A stretch of 64,000 bases of DNA, from assembly GCA_022414725.1 (NCBI GenBank), contig CM039462.1, positions 94,417,457 through 94,481,456 on the forward strand. Reading direction: 5' to 3'. A program made the translations under genes and the position numbers. Origin of the DNA: Microglena sp. YARC (lineage: Eukaryota; Chlorophyta; Chlorophyceae; Chlamydomonadales; Chlamydomonadaceae). Of this stretch, positions 61,511 to 64,000 are shown in pieces. Below the pieces are notes generated by a model. That model worked only from the letters and a program-made list of their open reading frames with translations, searched no databases and was not told where the DNA came from. Positions within the stretch are counted from its first letter, which is position 1; every line of letters begins with the position of its first letter.

Positions 61511-64000
61511 AACAGCGTTCTCAACATGATAGCCAGCGGCTCCAAAGGAAAGCAAGTCAACTTCACACAGATGATTTCATGTCTAGGCGGACAGTCCATG
61601 GAGGGACAGCGCGTGCCCTACGGATTCGAGGGGCGCACGCTCCCGCACTTCACCAAGTACGACGACGGCCCAGAGGCCCGCGGCTTCGTTGAACACTCCT
61701 TCATCGAGGGATTCACACCGCACGAGTTCTTCTTCCACTCCATGGCAGGACGCATCGGTCTCATCGACACCGCTGTCCGCTCAGTCACATGGGAGACGCC
61801 CATAGTCATCCTAGAGGACGGGAAAGCCAAGTACGTGCGCATCGGAGAGTGGGTGGACGCGCACCTAGCTAGAGAAGCGGAAGACGTCCAGCGCTTCCCA
61901 GAGGAGCGCGACTTGGAGCTGCTCGAAATCAAGACGACAGTGCACATCCCAACGCTGGACTCCGATGGTGTAGTGACGTGGGGCGCAATGACCGCAGTCA
62001 CGCGCCACGACCCCGGAGAGCGTCTGTACAAGGTCACCACGCAGGGTGGCAGAGAGGTCACGGTCGCCGAGAGCAAGTCCTTGTTGGTGTGGAACTCGGA
62101 CGAAGAGAAGTTCGAGGAGAAAGACTCGCCTCATGTCAAGGTCGGGGACTACCTCCATGTCACAATGCGGTTAGCTGAGCCGCCACTTGTGTGCACCCAC
62201 GTCGACGTTTCCGATTTCTTCCCCAAGACCGAGTACGTCTACGGCACCGACTTCAACCTCGCAATCAGGATGGAGGCCGATGCGCAGGGCGCCAAGTTCC
62301 ACATCCCCCGCGGGTGGTGGAGTGAGCACAATGGCAAGGAGTTCACGCTACCCTACGACAAAAAGGCCAAGCTACAGCGCGCAACCTCAGGTGAGCCTTT
62401 TGGATCTGCTTTGGGGCATGATCATGTGCATATCGTTGAAGACTCCGATGATGATCTTAGTGAATCCCTCCTTCTCATCTCTGCAGGTCGCTCAGAGACG
62501 GACAACATCAAGGAAGGGTGCGTGTACCCTTTCCACGCCTCGCGATGCCACGGCCACATTCCCGCAAGGTTCGAGCTCGACTTCGAATTCGGCGTCTTTG
62601 TCGGTCTGTACCTCGCGGACGGCCACACGTGCGAAAAGTCCGGTGTGGTGGGCATCAGCAAGAACGAGAAAGGTGTCCGGGACTTTGCTGAGGATTGGTT
62701 CACGCGCAAGCTGGGGTTGAAGACGCGACTTGCCGAGAAAACAAACGAGATGGGCACCTCCATGACATTGTTCGGATACTCGTCCCTGCTGGCACGCTTC
62801 CTCGACCTATTCGTGGGACACGGCTCCCGTAACAAGCACGTCCCGGACATTGCGTACATTGCCCCTCTGGATTTCGTAAGGGGGCTCCTAAGCGGTTACA
62901 TCTCTGGAGATGGGACTGTCAAAAATGTGGGCGAGGTTTCGTGTTCTTCGGTATCCCGTCGTTTGACCGAGGGCATCTCGATGCTCTGCAACCGCTTGGG
63001 AGTGTTTGGGAAGATCTCCACCACAGTGCAGAAGACCAACAACCTCGGGACCACGGACATCGCACCTATGCATACACTGTCTGTTCGCGCTCAGTGGGCT
63101 CGCAAACTAGCAGACACCCTAGAACTCGTCCACCCGGATAAGAAACACCGCCTGAAGACAATTAAAGCGGCGGAGTCACACGCCAACTACAAGGAGCATA
63201 ACGACGTCGTGCTGGACCCGATCAAGTCCATCGACATCATTGGTGTCGAGGATCACCCCAAGCTCTACGACGTCACAGTCCCGTCAACGCTCAACTGCAT
63301 CGTGGCGAACGGTCTCGGATTGCATGATACCTCAGATACAGGATATATTCAGCGTAAGCTTATCAAGGCCATGGAGGATTGCAAGGTCCACCACGACCGC
63401 ACTGTCCGTAACGCCAACGGTCACGTTGTCCAGTTCCTTTACGGTGAGGACGGCATGAACGCGACTAGTCTGGAGTTCCACTCTCTTCCGTACATGACTC
63501 TTGCCTCCCCTGCAGACATGCGCCCTGAGTACCTTCTCGCCACCCGTGAAGAGGTTCTTGAGCTTGACCCCCTCGGATCCCCTCCTAGCTCCTCAACCCT
63601 AGCTCGTCTAGTGACTCACTTCAAGCAGCTTGTGGATGACCGTCGCTTCGTGATCGAGACTCTTTGCCACGGGCGTAGCGAGGACGTTCCCATTACGTAT
63701 CCTGTGAACTTCTCTCGCATCGTCGAGGATAGCTCCGCTCTGCTCGGCGCCAAGTCAGCTACTGACAAACTCGCCGGCCCCGACTCCATCCTTGACACGA
63801 TAGACGATCTGATATCCGCTATGGTTTGTATGCAGGAGGAGCGCCACCAGGACCTGTTTCAACGACGGTGGCCCCCTATCCTTCTTCGATCCTTCCTCTC
63901 TCCCAAGGTTCTCATGCGCCGCTTCCACATGACTCGCTCCGCACTCGCTAGGGTGTCGTCTGAGATCCTCCGCGAGTTCCGTAAGGCCATTGCGACTCCC
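61511..64000 (+). CDS. RPB1 (largest RNA polymerase subunit), clean part with intein, 3' end outside
   Basis: One continuous frame of 830 codons runs to the window edge. Extein part 1: [58 protein letters not shown] and [20 protein letters not shown], the bridge-helix/trigger-loop region. An intein (61781-63328) interrupts between Arg and Thr. Extein part 2 resumes [37 protein letters not shown] and later [19 protein letters not shown]. This subunit carries the catalytic Asp triad (upstream, near 60.7 kb) and forms the polymerase core with RPB2, which is not in this window. The intein position, next to the trigger loop, is among the most conserved sites in the protein. Confidence 0.9.
61781..63328 (+). 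other. Intein with LAGLIDADG-type homing endonuclease in RPB1
   Basis: The Hint N-terminal block reads [15 protein letters not shown] (Ser at position 1 instead of the usual Cys). Block B reads [12 protein letters not shown], where the customary Thr-x-x-His is not kept. The endonuclease has two LAGLIDADG-like helices, [12 protein letters not shown] and [14 protein letters not shown], about 110 residues apart, each with its acidic residue. The C-terminal block reads KLYDVTVPS then [11 protein letters not shown], ending His-Asp before Thr+1, instead of His-Asn. The length is 516 codons, or 484 if the internal 96-base intron is removed. No frameshift or stop is present, so it looks functional or recently so. 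Confidence 0.85.
62391..62486 (+). other. Probable spliceosomal intron inside the intein
   Basis: CAG/GTGAGC donor, a pyrimidine-rich end (CCCTCCTTCTCATCTCTGCAG without the first C) and exon start GTCGCTCAG. It has 96 bases, phase 1, with no stop in frame, so both spliced and unspliced forms stay open. The translated insert ([20 protein letters not shown]) does not resemble intein blocks, favouring removal. Size is close to the RING gene intron (97). Confidence 0.6.

Overview
The window looks like giant-virus (Nucleocytoviricota) DNA. It may be a virus genome or a virus copy integrated in a protist or algal chromosome. Virus hallmarks are D5-type primase-helicases, several RNA polymerase subunits (RPB1 with an intein, a fused RPB3/RPB11, RPB6, RPB9), F-box/ankyrin proteins, a GIY-YIG protein with a D5-like tail, a DUF3431 protein and small membrane or Cys-rich virion-like proteins. 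Spliceosomal-type GT-AG introns occur in a RING-finger gene, inside the RPB1 intein and in a transposon gene, so transcripts are probably made in, or adapted to, a nucleus. Many genes carry frameshifts, often at homopolymer runs, and some carry clear nonsense substitutions of all three stop types. Part of this is real decay; near the assembly gap much of it is probably uncorrected sequencing error.

Layout. 0-6.7 kb: an unknown partial gene and three copies (one near full length, two truncated) of a D5 primase-helicase, minus strand. 6.8-7.8 kb: AT-rich direct repeats. 7.8-12.3 kb: small hypotheticals, the GIY-YIG/D5-tail gene, an F-box-like zinc-finger gene and a Tc1/mariner-like transposase scrap. 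12.3-14.3 kb: an AT-rich island with a membrane protein and a secreted CAP-domain protein. 14.8-16.0 kb: RPB3/RPB11. 16.1-43.9 kb: six tandem copies of one locus (F-box plus 37-residue ankyrin repeats, minus strand), each with a miniature-transposon remnant and a copy of a small unknown module. Copy 2 is split by a 9,275-bp transposon with perfect terminal inverted repeats and a 4-bp target duplication. 43.9-48.2 kb: coiled-coil protein, DUF3431 protein, two more miniature elements, an intron-containing RING protein and a Cys-rich protein. 48.8-53.4 kb: a GH65-like protein and an EEP-nuclease/ADP-ribosyltransferase-like protein. 53.5-57.1 kb: small membrane proteins, RPB6, RPB9 and hypotheticals. 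57.5-64 kb: an unresolved stretch, a 1,000-N gap, an error-ridden part of RPB1, then clean RPB1 with its intein, running off the right end.

How the genes fit together. RPB1, RPB3/11, RPB6 and RPB9 would form a virus-encoded RNA polymerase. D5 would unwind and prime DNA at replication forks. F-box/ankyrin proteins typically recruit host proteins to SCF ubiquitin ligases, and the RING protein could act in the same pathway. The 9.3-kb element and its 166-bp relatives share terminal repeats and have reshaped the ankyrin locus.
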